A stretch of 64,000 nucleotides of DNA from Marinobacterium lacunae (GTDB lineage Bacteria; Pseudomonadota; Gammaproteobacteria; Pseudomonadales; Balneatricaceae): assembly GCF_000705555.1 (NCBI RefSeq), contig NZ_JMQN01000013.1, positions 1 to 64,000 of the forward strand, read 5' to 3'. The notes under the pieces were generated by a model that saw only the letters and a list, made by a program, of their open reading frames with translations, was not told where the DNA came from and searched no databases. Every line of letters starts with the position of its first letter. The stretch's first letter is position 1. A program made the position numbers and the translations under genes. Positions 18,645 to 26,636 of the stretch are shown in pieces.

Positions 18645-18667
18645 GGGCTGCAGCGATACTGCAGCCC
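18645..18667 (+). terminator. Hairpin between dksA and gluQRS
   Basis: GGGCTGCAG and CTGCAGCCC form a perfect 9-bp stem with a 5-base loop, 15 bases after the dksA stop. There is no T-run after it. In Shigella a terminator between dksA and gluQRS is reported to limit gluQRS expression; this hairpin sits at the matching place, so partial termination is a reasonable inference. Confidence 0.5.
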
Positions 18668-18695
18668 TCGTGAAGGCTCTCAGGACCCGACTCTT

Positions 18696-19598
18696 TTGCG
18701 TTGCATCGGCCGTTTCGCGCCCTCTCCTACAGGCCCTCTTCACTCAGGCTCTCTGCTTGCCGCGTTAGCCAGTTATCTGGACATTCGTGCCCAGAATGGC
18801 CTTTGGCTTCTGCGTATCGAAGATCTGGACCCGCCAAGGGAAGTGGAAGGCGCCACCGATCAGATTCTGTTCGCACTGGAGCGCTTCAACCTCTTCTGGG
18901 ATGGCGCCGTTACCTACCAAAGCCAGCGTCATGAACTCTATCGCGACGCGATCAGACAGCTTGAGGACAACGGGCTTGCCTATCGGTGCCAATGTAGCCG
19001 CAAGCAGCTTAACGAGCGTAACGCGCTAATTCATTACGACAGGCACTGCCTGCAGCATCCGCCACCCGACTCAGCCCATTGCGCCATCCGCACCCTGGCT
19101 GACTCACCCGAACTTGCGTTTACTGATCGCATACAGGGTAATCGCGTCTATTGTGGCAGCGATGCACCCGGCGACTTCGTCATCTTCCGCCGCGACGGTT
19201 TCTTTGCCTATCAGCTGGCAGTCGTAGTCGATGACGCCCAACAGGGTATCACCCAGGTAACCCGCGGCGCCGACCTGATCGATGAAACACCCAGGCAGAT
19301 TATCCTCCAGCAGCATCTGGGCTACGCCCGCCCTGCCTATGCACATATTCCGGTACTGACCAACGAACAGGGCCAGAAGCTGAGCAAACAGACCTTTGCA
19401 CGCCCCTTGGACCTCAAACCGGAGCAGGTCTCGGGACAGTTGTTCAATGCGCTCAGACAGCTCGGTCAGTGCCCGCCCACCGTACTCGAACGGGAAGCAC
19501 CGGAGGCGATACTGGAGTGGGGCGTCGCCCATTGGCAGTTATCACGGGTACCGACCGGACTGACCCTCGGCCGAGGTGCGGAGCACGATCATGTATAG
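18696..19598 (+). CDS. gluQRS: Glutamyl-Q tRNA(Asp) synthetase
   Basis: Paralogue of glutamyl-tRNA synthetase lacking the anticodon domain; it glutamylates queuosine in tRNA-Asp. The product begins LRCIGRFAPSPTGPLHSGS, containing the HIGH-type motif, and has KLSKQ as the KMSKS-type loop. Zinc-ligand candidates are CQC near residue 105 and the HC of YDRHC about 20 residues later. No ATG fits: the TTG at 18696 with AGGA ten bases upstream gives 300 residues, close to the E. coli 308. Start choice is moderately sure. Confidence 0.9.
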   Translation: MRCIGRFAPSPTGPLHSGSLLAALASYLDIRAQNGLWLLRIEDLDPPREVEGATDQILFALERFNLFWDGAVTYQSQRHELYRDAIRQLEDNGLAYRCQCSRKQLNERNALIHYDRHCLQHPPPDSAHCAIRTLADSPELAFTDRIQGNRVYCGSDAPGDFVIFRRDGFFAYQLAVVVDDAQQGITQVTRGADLIDETPRQIILQQHLGYARPAYAHIPVLTNEQGQKLSKQTFARPLDLKPEQVSGQLFNALRQLGQCPPTVLEREAPEAILEWGVAHWQLSRVPTGLTLGRGAEHDHV

Positions 19599-19764
19599 TC
19601 ATCGCCTGTTACTGATTATTGCGCTGCTCACCGCCCTGCTAGGCCCTTATGTACTGGAGTTGTGGCTATTCGACTCCGGCCCCTGGTACCGTCCCTTTCT
19701 GATCTGGCTGGCCCTGTGTATGCTGGTCGCATTGATTGAGCAGTGGCATCGACATGACCTTTGA
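19591..19764 (+). CDS. cbrX: Small membrane protein CbrX
   Basis: Hydrophobic 57-residue protein with two likely membrane helices (about 5-24 and 33-50). The ATG overlaps the gluQRS stop by eight bases and the stop overlaps the cbrA start by eleven. In Pseudomonas a small frame called cbrX sits directly upstream of and overlapping cbrA. Size, hydrophobicity and position match, though sequence is too short to prove homology by eye. It is probably translationally coupled to cbrA. Confidence 0.7.
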   Translation: MYSHRLLLIIALLTALLGPYVLELWLFDSGPWYRPFLIWLALCMLVALIEQWHRHDL

Positions 19765-22672
19765 ACTCTCCCATCTGCTACTGATCTGCCTCACCTACCT
19801 GCTCTGCCTGTTTGGCGCGGCCTACATGACCGAACGCGGCATGCTGCCCGCCAAGCTGATCCGTCATCCGCTGCTGCATGCCCTGTCGTTGGGTGTATAC
19901 GCCAGTGCCTGGACCTTTTACGGCGCCTTCGGTATGGCGTCGCAGTCGGGCATGCTCTACCTTGGATCCTATATCGGCGCTGCTGCCGCGTTCATGCTGG
20001 CCCCGATCATCCTGATCCCGATCCTGCGCATCACCCGCACCTACCAGCTTTCATCGCTGGCTGACTTGTTCGCCTTCCGTTTCCGCAGCGGTCAGGTCGG
20101 CACCGTGACAACCCTGGCCCTGCTCTGTGCCTGCCTGCCGCTGATCTCGATCCAGATACAAGCTGTCTCCGACTCGATCTACATGCTTAACCAGCAACTG
20201 GGCCGTCCTCAGATCGCAGCTGGGTTCTGCACCATCATCGCCCTGTTCGCGATTCTGTTCGGGGCACGTCGCGCTTCGCTTCGCAACAGCCATAACGGCC
20301 TGGTGGTGGCCGTGGCGATCGAGTCTGTGATCAAGCTTTTAGCACTGCTGACCGTCGGACTGTTCGCCTACTTCGGCTTTTTCGGCGGGCACGACGGTCT
20401 GATGGAGTGGCTGGCAGCCAATCCCGATGCACTGGCGCAGATGCAAAGACCCAGCACCCCGGGCGGATGGCAGGTGCTGATCCTTGCGTTTTTTACCAGC
20501 GCCATCGTCATGCCCCATATGTTTCATCTGGCATTCACCGAAAACGTCTCCTACGAGAGCCTGTACAAGGCCACATGGGTCGTCCCGCTTTTTCTGCTGC
20601 TGATGGCGGTTTGTGTACCCCCGATCCTCTGGGCAGCCCATGCCAGCGGCGGGCCGATCGCCCGCCCTGAATTCGTAGTACTCAATCTTGGCCACACCCT
20701 GAATCAACCCTGGCTGACGCTTGTTGCGATGATCGGCGGACTTTCAGCAGCCAGCGGTCTGATCATCGTGGCCGCCGTCGCACTGGCGTCGATGCTGCAA
20801 AACCATATGGTACTGCCGCTGGTCCGACGCCCCGAGCAGACACGCTTGTACACCTGGCTGCTCTGGCTGCGACGTCTGTTGATCATTCTGCTGATCTTCA
20901 TCTGCTACCTGTTTACCATCACCTTCGGCGAGAGTTTCTCCCTACAGCAACTCGGTGCGCTGGGCTTTGCCGCCTTTCTTCAATTCCTGCCCGGCCTGCT
21001 GGCGACGCTGTTCTGGCCTGGCGCCAGCCGCCGGGGCTTCCTGCTCGGTCTGGCCGGCGGTTTCGGCATATGGCTGTTTGCTATCACCCTTCCCTTGCAT
21101 CGGGAGATCCTGCAACTCGATATCCCGATCATCAGCAGCGATCAAAACTGGAATCTGTTCGTACTGCTATCGGTACTGGTCAACCTGTTTCTCATGGTGG
21201 CCGGTTCATGGCTGTTCCCAGGGACAACCAGCGAACAGCAAAGCGCCGAAGCCTGTGTCATGAACAGCCTGCAACGCCCGCTGGGACAAGCGCTCCCCTC
21301 GGGACAGGCCAGCGACCTGGTTGCCCAACTCGAGCCGCGCATCGGCAGCGAGAGCGCACTGCGCGAGGTCAACCGCGCACGCGTCGAGCTCAACCTGCCA
21401 CAAGGCGATCTACGCCCTATCGACATGCTGCGCATTCGTAGTCAGCTGGAGCACAACCTGTCCGGATTGCTCGGTCCGGTTGAAGCCGCCTCCATCCTGC
21501 AGACACAGTCTCCGACACCGGGAGGCGGCTTCCGCGCACGCGAGATCCACCTGCTGGAGCAGCAACTGGAGCATTACGATGCCCGGCTCTCCGGATTGGC
21601 CGCCGAGCTGGATCAGTTGCGCCGCTATCACCGTATAACCCTTCAACGCCTGCCCATAGGGGCGTGCACGCTGAGCGACGAGCACAGAATACAGTTCTGG
21701 AACAGCGAGCTGGCCCGTTACACCGGCATTGATGATGAAAGCTGCATCGGCCTGCGGCTGCTGAACCTGCCTGCCCCGTGGAACCAGCTGCTGGATGACT
21801 TCGCCAGTGGCGATGCTCAACACGAACCCGCCGTGCAGATGGATATCAATGGCGTCCCCCGTTGGTTCAGTTTGCACAAAGCCTCACTCGGTGGTGCCTC
21901 CTCTCAGGGCATGGTTTTACTAGTCGAAGATGAAACCGAATACCAGATGATCTCGCGCAATCTGGCCCATCAGGAACGCCTGGCATCAATCGGCCGTTTC
22001 GCCGCCGGTGTGGCCCATGAGATCGGCAACCCCGTTACCGGCATCGCCTGTCTGGCCCAAAATCTGAAACTTGAGACAGACTCGCCAGAGATCCTCGAAA
22101 CAGGCGAACAGATTGTCGAGCAGACCGAGCGCATCAGCCGTATCGTGCAGTCCCTCGTACGCTTCGCCCACACCGGGCGCCAGCACAATGCGCTGGTGTG
22201 TGAGCAGGTATCGCTTCAGGAGTGCATCGCCGATGCCATCAGACTGGTACAGCTCGACAGTCGTGTCCGACAACAACGGTTCATCAATAGTGTCTCCTCT
22301 GACCTCAAGATCTACGCCGACGCGCAGCAGATGCTGCAGGTGTTTATCAATCTGCTGAACAACGCCAGCGATGCGTCGCCGGATGATGGCGAAATCAGGG
22401 TAGAAGCGGATACCGAAGGCAAGCGGATAGAACTGAAAATCACGGATGAAGGAACAGGCATAGCACCCGAACACATAGGGCATCTATTCGAGCCGTTTTT
22501 CACCACCAAAGAACCCGGTCGTGGCACCGGTCTGGGACTACCTTTAGTCTACAATATTATTACTGAACACTATGGTAGTATCGAACTCTTCAGCCCCGCC
22601 AATAAGAAACAGAATAATGGCACTCAGGTGGTGATTACCTTACCCCGGTACTCGGGCTCTTCCCCCGATTGA
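19754..22672 (+). CDS. cbrA: Sensor histidine kinase CbrA with sodium-solute symporter domain
   Basis: Inner-membrane kinase of 972 residues that with CbrB controls carbon-nitrogen balance in Pseudomonas. The N-terminal about 500 residues form a 12-13 helix sodium-solute symporter-like domain; CbrA of Pseudomonas putida has been reported to transport histidine. A linker, a PAS-like region (about 640-730) and the transmitter follow. The phospho-acceptor is H755 in VAHEIGNPVTGIACLAQN. The ATP-binding domain has NLLNNASDA and GRGTGLGLPL (about 925). The ATG at 19754 is preferred to the in-frame TTG at 19736. cbrB follows 33 bases downstream. Confidence 0.95.
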   Translation: MTFELSHLLLICLTYLLCLFGAAYMTERGMLPAKLIRHPLLHALSLGVYASAWTFYGAFGMASQSGMLYLGSYIGAAAAFMLAPIILIPILRITRTYQLSSLADLFAFRFRSGQVGTVTTLALLCACLPLISIQIQAVSDSIYMLNQQLGRPQIAAGFCTIIALFAILFGARRASLRNSHNGLVVAVAIESVIKLLALLTVGLFAYFGFFGGHDGLMEWLAANPDALAQMQRPSTPGGWQVLILAFFTSAIVMPHMFHLAFTENVSYESLYKATWVVPLFLLLMAVCVPPILWAAHASGGPIARPEFVVLNLGHTLNQPWLTLVAMIGGLSAASGLIIVAAVALASMLQNHMVLPLVRRPEQTRLYTWLLWLRRLLIILLIFICYLFTITFGESFSLQQLGALGFAAFLQFLPGLLATLFWPGASRRGFLLGLAGGFGIWLFAITLPLHREILQLDIPIISSDQNWNLFVLLSVLVNLFLMVAGSWLFPGTTSEQQSAEACVMNSLQRPLGQALPSGQASDLVAQLEPRIGSESALREVNRARVELNLPQGDLRPIDMLRIRSQLEHNLSGLLGPVEAASILQTQSPTPGGGFRAREIHLLEQQLEHYDARLSGLAAELDQLRRYHRITLQRLPIGACTLSDEHRIQFWNSELARYTGIDDESCIGLRLLNLPAPWNQLLDDFASGDAQHEPAVQMDINGVPRWFSLHKASLGGASSQGMVLLVEDETEYQMISRNLAHQERLASIGRFAAGVAHEIGNPVTGIACLAQNLKLETDSPEILETGEQIVEQTERISRIVQSLVRFAHTGRQHNALVCEQVSLQECIADAIRLVQLDSRVRQQRFINSVSSDLKIYADAQQMLQVFINLLNNASDASPDDGEIRVEADTEGKRIELKITDEGTGIAPEHIGHLFEPFFTTKEPGRGTGLGLPLVYNIITEHYGSIELFSPANKKQNNGTQVVITLPRYSGSSPD

Positions 22673-22705
22673 GTACCGCCCAAGAGAGACAAGGGTCCAA
22701 GCCAT

Positions 22706-24100
22706 ATGAGCCGAATTCTGATTGTTGAGGATGAGTCAATCATCCGTTCAGCACTCAAGCGCTTACTTGAAAAGCATGAGTATGAAGTCTGCGATGCAGG
22801 CTCGATAGCGGAAGCCACCGAACGCTTCCAACTGCCCGATTTCGATCTGATCATCAGCGATCTGCGCCTGCCGGGCGCCGCGGGCACCGACTTGATCGAG
22901 CTGGCCCGCCCCGTGCCGGTTCTGATCATGACCAGCTATGCCAGCCTACGCTCTGCGGTCGACGCGATGAAGCTTGGTGCTGTGGACTATATCGCCAAGC
23001 CCTTCGATCACGACGATATGCTGGCAACCGTTTCCACCGTGCTCAATCGCAGCCGCAACGCGCCTGCGCAGGATCAGCCAAAACCCCAGGGCGGTACTGA
23101 GCGCACCGAGATCATCGGTACCTGCCAACCGATGCAGGAGCTGTTCAAACGGATCAGTAAAGTGGCGCGCACCGACGCCACGGTATTGATTCTGGGCGAA
23201 TCGGGCACCGGCAAGGAGCTGGCCGCTCGCGCGATCCATGAACAGAGCGATCGTGCCGGGCGCACCATGATCAGCGTCAACTGTGCAGCCATCCCCGACA
23301 CCCTGATCGAGTCCGAACTCTTCGGCCATGAGAAAGGGGCGTTCACCGGCGCCAACAGCAGCCGAAGCGGCCTGATCGAGTCGGCCGATGGCGGCACCCT
23401 GTTTCTCGACGAGATCGGTGAACTGCCGCTTGAGGCGCAGGCCCGTCTACTGCGTTTCCTGCAAGAGGGCGAAATTCGCCGAGTCGGCGCGGTACAGCCA
23501 CGCCGGGTCGATGTGCGTCTCATCGCAGCCACACACCGCGATCTGAAAAATCTGGCCAAGAGTGGCGACTTCCGCGAAGACCTCTACTACCGTCTCTACG
23601 TAATGGAGCTGAAAATGCCTCCGCTGCGTGAGCGTGGCGAGGACATCATCGAGCTGGCACAACGTTTTCTCGACCACAGCAGCCGCAAGCTTGATGCCGG
23701 ACGGTTAAGCTTCAGCCCCCAGGCCCGCGAAGTGATGTTGAGTTACGCCTGGCCCGGAAACGTGCGTGAGCTGGAGAATGCCATCGAGCGTGCCGTTATC
23801 TTGGCAGACAGTGAGCAGATCACGCCTGAGCTTCTCGGCCTCGACACCGACCACATCTCGCTCAGCTCTCTGGAGTCCAGCTACGAGCAGAACCTGAGCA
23901 TTGCGGAGCAGGACGACAGGTCGGCCGATAGTCTCAGCCCCCGAACCGACCTTTCGCTGGATGATTATTTCCAACGTTTCGTGCTTGAGAATCAGGAGCA
24001 GATGAGCGAGACAGAGCTCGCCCGCACACTGGGCGTTAGCCGCAAGTGCCTGTGGGAACGCCGCCAACGGTTGGGCATCCCTCGCCGACCACGGAAGTAA
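22706..24100 (+). CDS. cbrB: NtrC-family sigma-54 activator CbrB
   Basis: Response regulator of 464 residues, partner of CbrA. The receiver domain has the phosphorylation site D52 (IISDLRLPG) and K at about 99 (YIAKPFD). The AAA+ domain (about 135-370) has Walker A GESGTGKE and the sigma-54 loop GAFTGA. The C-terminal Fis-type helix-turn-helix contains ETELARTLGVSRKCLWERR. In Pseudomonas its main target is the small RNA CrcZ encoded just downstream. Here the downstream gap has a sigma-54 promoter and repeated GTAACA boxes. AGGG lies before the ATG. Confidence 0.96.
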   Translation: MSRILIVEDESIIRSALKRLLEKHEYEVCDAGSIAEATERFQLPDFDLIISDLRLPGAAGTDLIELARPVPVLIMTSYASLRSAVDAMKLGAVDYIAKPFDHDDMLATVSTVLNRSRNAPAQDQPKPQGGTERTEIIGTCQPMQELFKRISKVARTDATVLILGESGTGKELAARAIHEQSDRAGRTMISVNCAAIPDTLIESELFGHEKGAFTGANSSRSGLIESADGGTLFLDEIGELPLEAQARLLRFLQEGEIRRVGAVQPRRVDVRLIAATHRDLKNLAKSGDFREDLYYRLYVMELKMPPLRERGEDIIELAQRFLDHSSRKLDAGRLSFSPQAREVMLSYAWPGNVRELENAIERAVILADSEQITPELLGLDTDHISLSSLESSYEQNLSIAEQDDRSADSLSPRTDLSLDDYFQRFVLENQEQMSETELARTLGVSRKCLWERRQRLGIPRRPRK

Positions 24101-24115
24101 CACTTTGGTACCCTG

Positions 24116-24196
24116 GGTAACAGATCAAAAGTGTTACCCATCTACCCATGCTGCAACGCAAAAATCGTGTGTCGAGGTAACACAAGGCGGTAACAG
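24116..24196 (+). promoter_or_regulatory. Candidate CbrB upstream activating sites
   Basis: Four related boxes precede the sigma-54 promoter: GGTAACAG (24116-24123), GTGTTACC (24131-24138), GGTAACAC (24176-24183) and GGTAACAG (24189-24196). The first two form an inverted repeat, GTAACA-N9-TGTTAC. The distance of about 60-140 bases upstream of the -24 box suits an NtrC-type enhancer. CbrB as the binding protein is inferred from gene position and from the Pseudomonas precedent. Confidence 0.7.
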
Positions 24197-24256
24197 CTCA
24201 GTACACACATTGCTGAAAAATACTTATATGATTGTTTTATATGAATTTTTTAAAAC

Positions 24257-24272
24257 TGGCACGCTAACTGCT
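24257..24272 (+). promoter_or_regulatory. Sigma-54 promoter
   Basis: TGGCACGCTAACTGCT carries the invariant GG (24258-24259) and GC (24270-24271) separated by exactly ten bases, and the TGGCACG block matches the -24 consensus. The start of transcription is expected about 12 bases after the GC, near 24281-24285. The flanking AT-rich sequence upstream (24220-24256) could ease DNA bending by the enhancer protein. Confidence 0.85.
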
Positions 24273-24282
24273 TTCTATAAGC

Positions 24283-24600
24283 GCAGAACAACAACAACGA
24301 CGGCCTGAGAAGCTGCAGCGGTAATAAAAATAACAATAGCTGCAACGGAAAGGTGTCCCGCCTCGAATAAAAATAAAAATGAGGCTTGGCTGGTCACAGA
24401 GTCGATAGCCTTGTCGCCAAATCGGAAATAAAAATAATAATCCGATCGTGCAACAGGAACTGCTTTCGCTTTGTGATCAGCACCCCCCAATATCCCGCGT
24501 AAATATATCCCGAATCTCCTCTTCGTTTATATCCACACCCGACTACCACATCATCGGCAAGCACAGCTGCGGACTACAGATAACCCCTCGCAGATGCTAT
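24283..24600 (+). ncRNA. crcZ: CrcZ-like Hfq/Crc-sequestering small RNA
   Basis: Non-coding RNA predicted from promoter, motif content and position between cbrB and pcnB, the place of crcZ in Pseudomonas. It has four A-rich motifs: AAC repeated four times (24287-24298) and three runs of five contiguous AAN triplets (24323-24337, 24366-24380, 24427-24441). The last three lie in loops closed by TGCAGC/GCTGCA (24314-24319, 24339-24344), GCCTC/GAGGC (24360-24364, 24381-24385) and ATCGG/CCGAT (24421-24425, 24442-24446). Such A-rich motifs bind the distal face of Hfq together with Crc. Pseudomonas CrcZ titrates Hfq/Crc to relieve catabolite repression. No clear terminator is seen, so the 3' end is a guess; the core is 24283-24446. 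Confidence 0.82.
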
Positions 24601-24649
24601 GATGCGCCACCTTATATTGTCCTTTTATCGAGACAGCGACCCTGCACTG

Positions 24650-26119
24650 ATGCTCACATCGTTCACTATACTTTTTCTCGTAGTAGCCGTCCCTCTCCTG
24701 GGCTTCCTGTATGTCCAGCGCACAATTGCACGCACGCCTGCCGGACAGGGCAGCGAGGAGACAAGCAGGCTTTCCGTTCCATCAGTGCCGTCAGCGCCGA
24801 CCGATCTGCCGCTGGGCAGCAAAAGGGTCATCGCCGAAAGCGAGCATCGTATCCCCCGTCAAAAGCTGGACGACAATGCCATGAAAGTGGTGTACCGACT
24901 TCAGGATGAGGGCTATGACGCGTTTCTGGTCGGCGGCTGTATTCGCGACCTACTACTGGGCATGCAACCCAAGGATTTCGATGTCGCCACATCGGCTCAC
25001 CCGGAAGAAGCCGAAGAGCTGTTCCGCCGCTCCCGCCTGATCGGACGTCGCTTCAAACTGCTGCATGTGCGCTTTGGCCGCGAACTGATTGAGGTGGCCA
25101 CCTTTCGCGCCAGCCATGACAGCGACGACAACGACGGAGAGCATGGTCGACAGGCCGAGTCTGGCATGATCCTGCGCGATAACGTCTATGGCACCATAGA
25201 AGAGGATGCCCTGCGCAGGGACTTCACCATCAACGCACTCTACTATTGCGTGCGCGATCACAGCATCCATGACTTCGCCAACGGTTATGCCGACATCCAG
25301 CGCCGTCAGATCCGCATGATCGGCGACCCCGAAGCACGTTACCGCGAAGATCCAGTACGCATGCTCCGCGCTGCCCGCTTTGCGGCGAAGCTCGGCTTCG
25401 AAATAGAACCAGGGACCGCAGCGCCCATCCACACACTCGGGCCGATGCTAACTCGCATCGCGCCGGCCCGCTTGTTCGATGAAGCGCTCAAGCTCCTTCA
25501 AAGCGGCCACGGTGAAGCCTCGCTGCGCCAGCTCAAGCGATTCGACCTGTTCCGCACCCTGTTCCCGCAAACGGATGCCATGCTCGACTCTGAAGAGTAT
25601 CCGGTCGAAACACTGGTCTATAACGCACTTGCCAATACGGATCGACGCCTGGGTCAGGGCAAGAGTGTTACCCCGGCTTTCCTGTTTGCCGCACTACTGT
25701 GGTACCCCATGCAACGCCGCCTTCAGGTGTTGCTGGATGAACGCGATCAACCCGCTCTTCAATGCCTGCATCAGGCCGCGAACGAAGTGCTTGCAGAGCA
25801 GGTTCGCTCCACGGCTATCCCGCGCCGCTTCTCGGGACCTGTGCGCGATATTTGGGAACTGCAACAACGACTGCCGCGCCGGAGTCGTGCAGACCAACTG
25901 CTGACTCACCCACGCTTTCGGGCCGCCTATGACCTGCTTCTGTTAAGGGAGAATAGCGGTGAAGATCTGGACGGTCTGGGCCAGTGGTGGACAGACTTCC
26001 AGAATGCCGACGAATCACATCGAAGCGACATGCAGAAAGGGTCCCGCAGCACCAGTTCAGACGCCGCACCCAAAAAGCGTCGCCGTCGCCGCAAGCCAAG
26101 CAAACCGAGCAATGACTGA
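24650..26119 (+). CDS. pcnB: Poly(A) polymerase I
   Basis: Adds poly(A) tails to RNA 3' ends and promotes decay. The nucleotidyltransferase core begins near residue 65, with LVGGCIRDLLLG and KDFDVAT as the catalytic region; RREDP-type RYREDPVRMLRAARFAAKLG follows, and an arginine/lysine-rich tail (PKKRRRRRKPSK) ends the protein. From the ATG at 24650 the product is 489 residues. It starts with a hydrophobic stretch of about 22 residues (LTSFTILFLVVAVPLLGFLY) not usual in this family. No strong ribosome site marks this or the in-frame ATG at 24599, so the true start is uncertain. folK overlaps its stop by eight bases. Confidence 0.9.
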   Translation: MLTSFTILFLVVAVPLLGFLYVQRTIARTPAGQGSEETSRLSVPSVPSAPTDLPLGSKRVIAESEHRIPRQKLDDNAMKVVYRLQDEGYDAFLVGGCIRDLLLGMQPKDFDVATSAHPEEAEELFRRSRLIGRRFKLLHVRFGRELIEVATFRASHDSDDNDGEHGRQAESGMILRDNVYGTIEEDALRRDFTINALYYCVRDHSIHDFANGYADIQRRQIRMIGDPEARYREDPVRMLRAARFAAKLGFEIEPGTAAPIHTLGPMLTRIAPARLFDEALKLLQSGHGEASLRQLKRFDLFRTLFPQTDAMLDSEEYPVETLVYNALANTDRRLGQGKSVTPAFLFAALLWYPMQRRLQVLLDERDQPALQCLHQAANEVLAEQVRSTAIPRRFSGPVRDIWELQQRLPRRSRADQLLTHPRFRAAYDLLLLRENSGEDLDGLGQWWTDFQNADESHRSDMQKGSRSTSSDAAPKKRRRRRKPSKPSND

Positions 26120-26603
26120 TACCATACGCTGCTTTATCGGCCTCGGCAGTAATCTGGACGACCCTCGGTCTCAGGTTCAGAGTGCCTTCGACGAGCTCGA
26201 TGCCCTTGAAGGCTGTACGCCCGGTCGCCGCTCATCGCTCTATCGCTCGGACCCGGTCGGCCCACAGGACCAGCCGGACTTCATCAACGCCGTCGTCGAG
26301 CTTTTTACCGAACTGCCGGCTGAGACACTGCTGGATCGCCTGCAGTCCATAGAACAGGCACACCGACGTATCCGAGAGAGACACTGGGGCCCGCGAACGC
26401 TTGATCTTGATCTTCTGCTCTATGGCAACCAGGTAATCGAGACCTCGCGGCTGACCGTACCCCACGCCTTCATGCACGAACGCGGTTTCGTACTATGGCC
26501 ACTGGCTGAAATTGCATCCGATCTAATCCTTCCCGATGGCACTGCGCTGGACAAGCTATTAGCCCTTAGCCCCATGGGCACGCTTGAACGGTTACCGCTA
26601 TAA
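26112..26603 (+). CDS. folK: 2-amino-4-hydroxy-6-hydroxymethyldihydropteridine pyrophosphokinase
   Basis: Transfers pyrophosphate from ATP to hydroxymethyl-dihydropterin in folate synthesis; its product is used by FolP, encoded at 44.9 kb. The 163-residue protein has the N-terminal FIGLGSNL motif, SSLYRSDPVG, and RHWGPRTLDLDLLLYG carrying the metal-binding aspartates. The ATG overlaps the pcnB stop by eight bases. panB follows after 33 bases, an order conserved with Pseudomonas. Confidence 0.96.
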   Translation: MTDTIRCFIGLGSNLDDPRSQVQSAFDELDALEGCTPGRRSSLYRSDPVGPQDQPDFINAVVELFTELPAETLLDRLQSIEQAHRRIRERHWGPRTLDLDLLLYGNQVIETSRLTVPHAFMHERGFVLWPLAEIASDLILPDGTALDKLLALSPMGTLERLPL

Positions 26604-26636
26604 TCCGCCCTGTCTGACGCCAACCGAGTAGCAAAC

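Noticed and set aside
24287-24446. Evenly spaced A-rich repeats that look like a short CRISPR-like or low-complexity array
   Set aside because: The repeated units are only 12-15 bases, differ in detail, and sit in hairpin loops after a sigma-54 promoter. This fits a CrcZ-type RNA and not a CRISPR array.
24448-24909. Open frame of 153 codons on the plus strand
   Set aside because: It overlaps the pcnB start in another frame, has an unlikely composition and no ribosome site.
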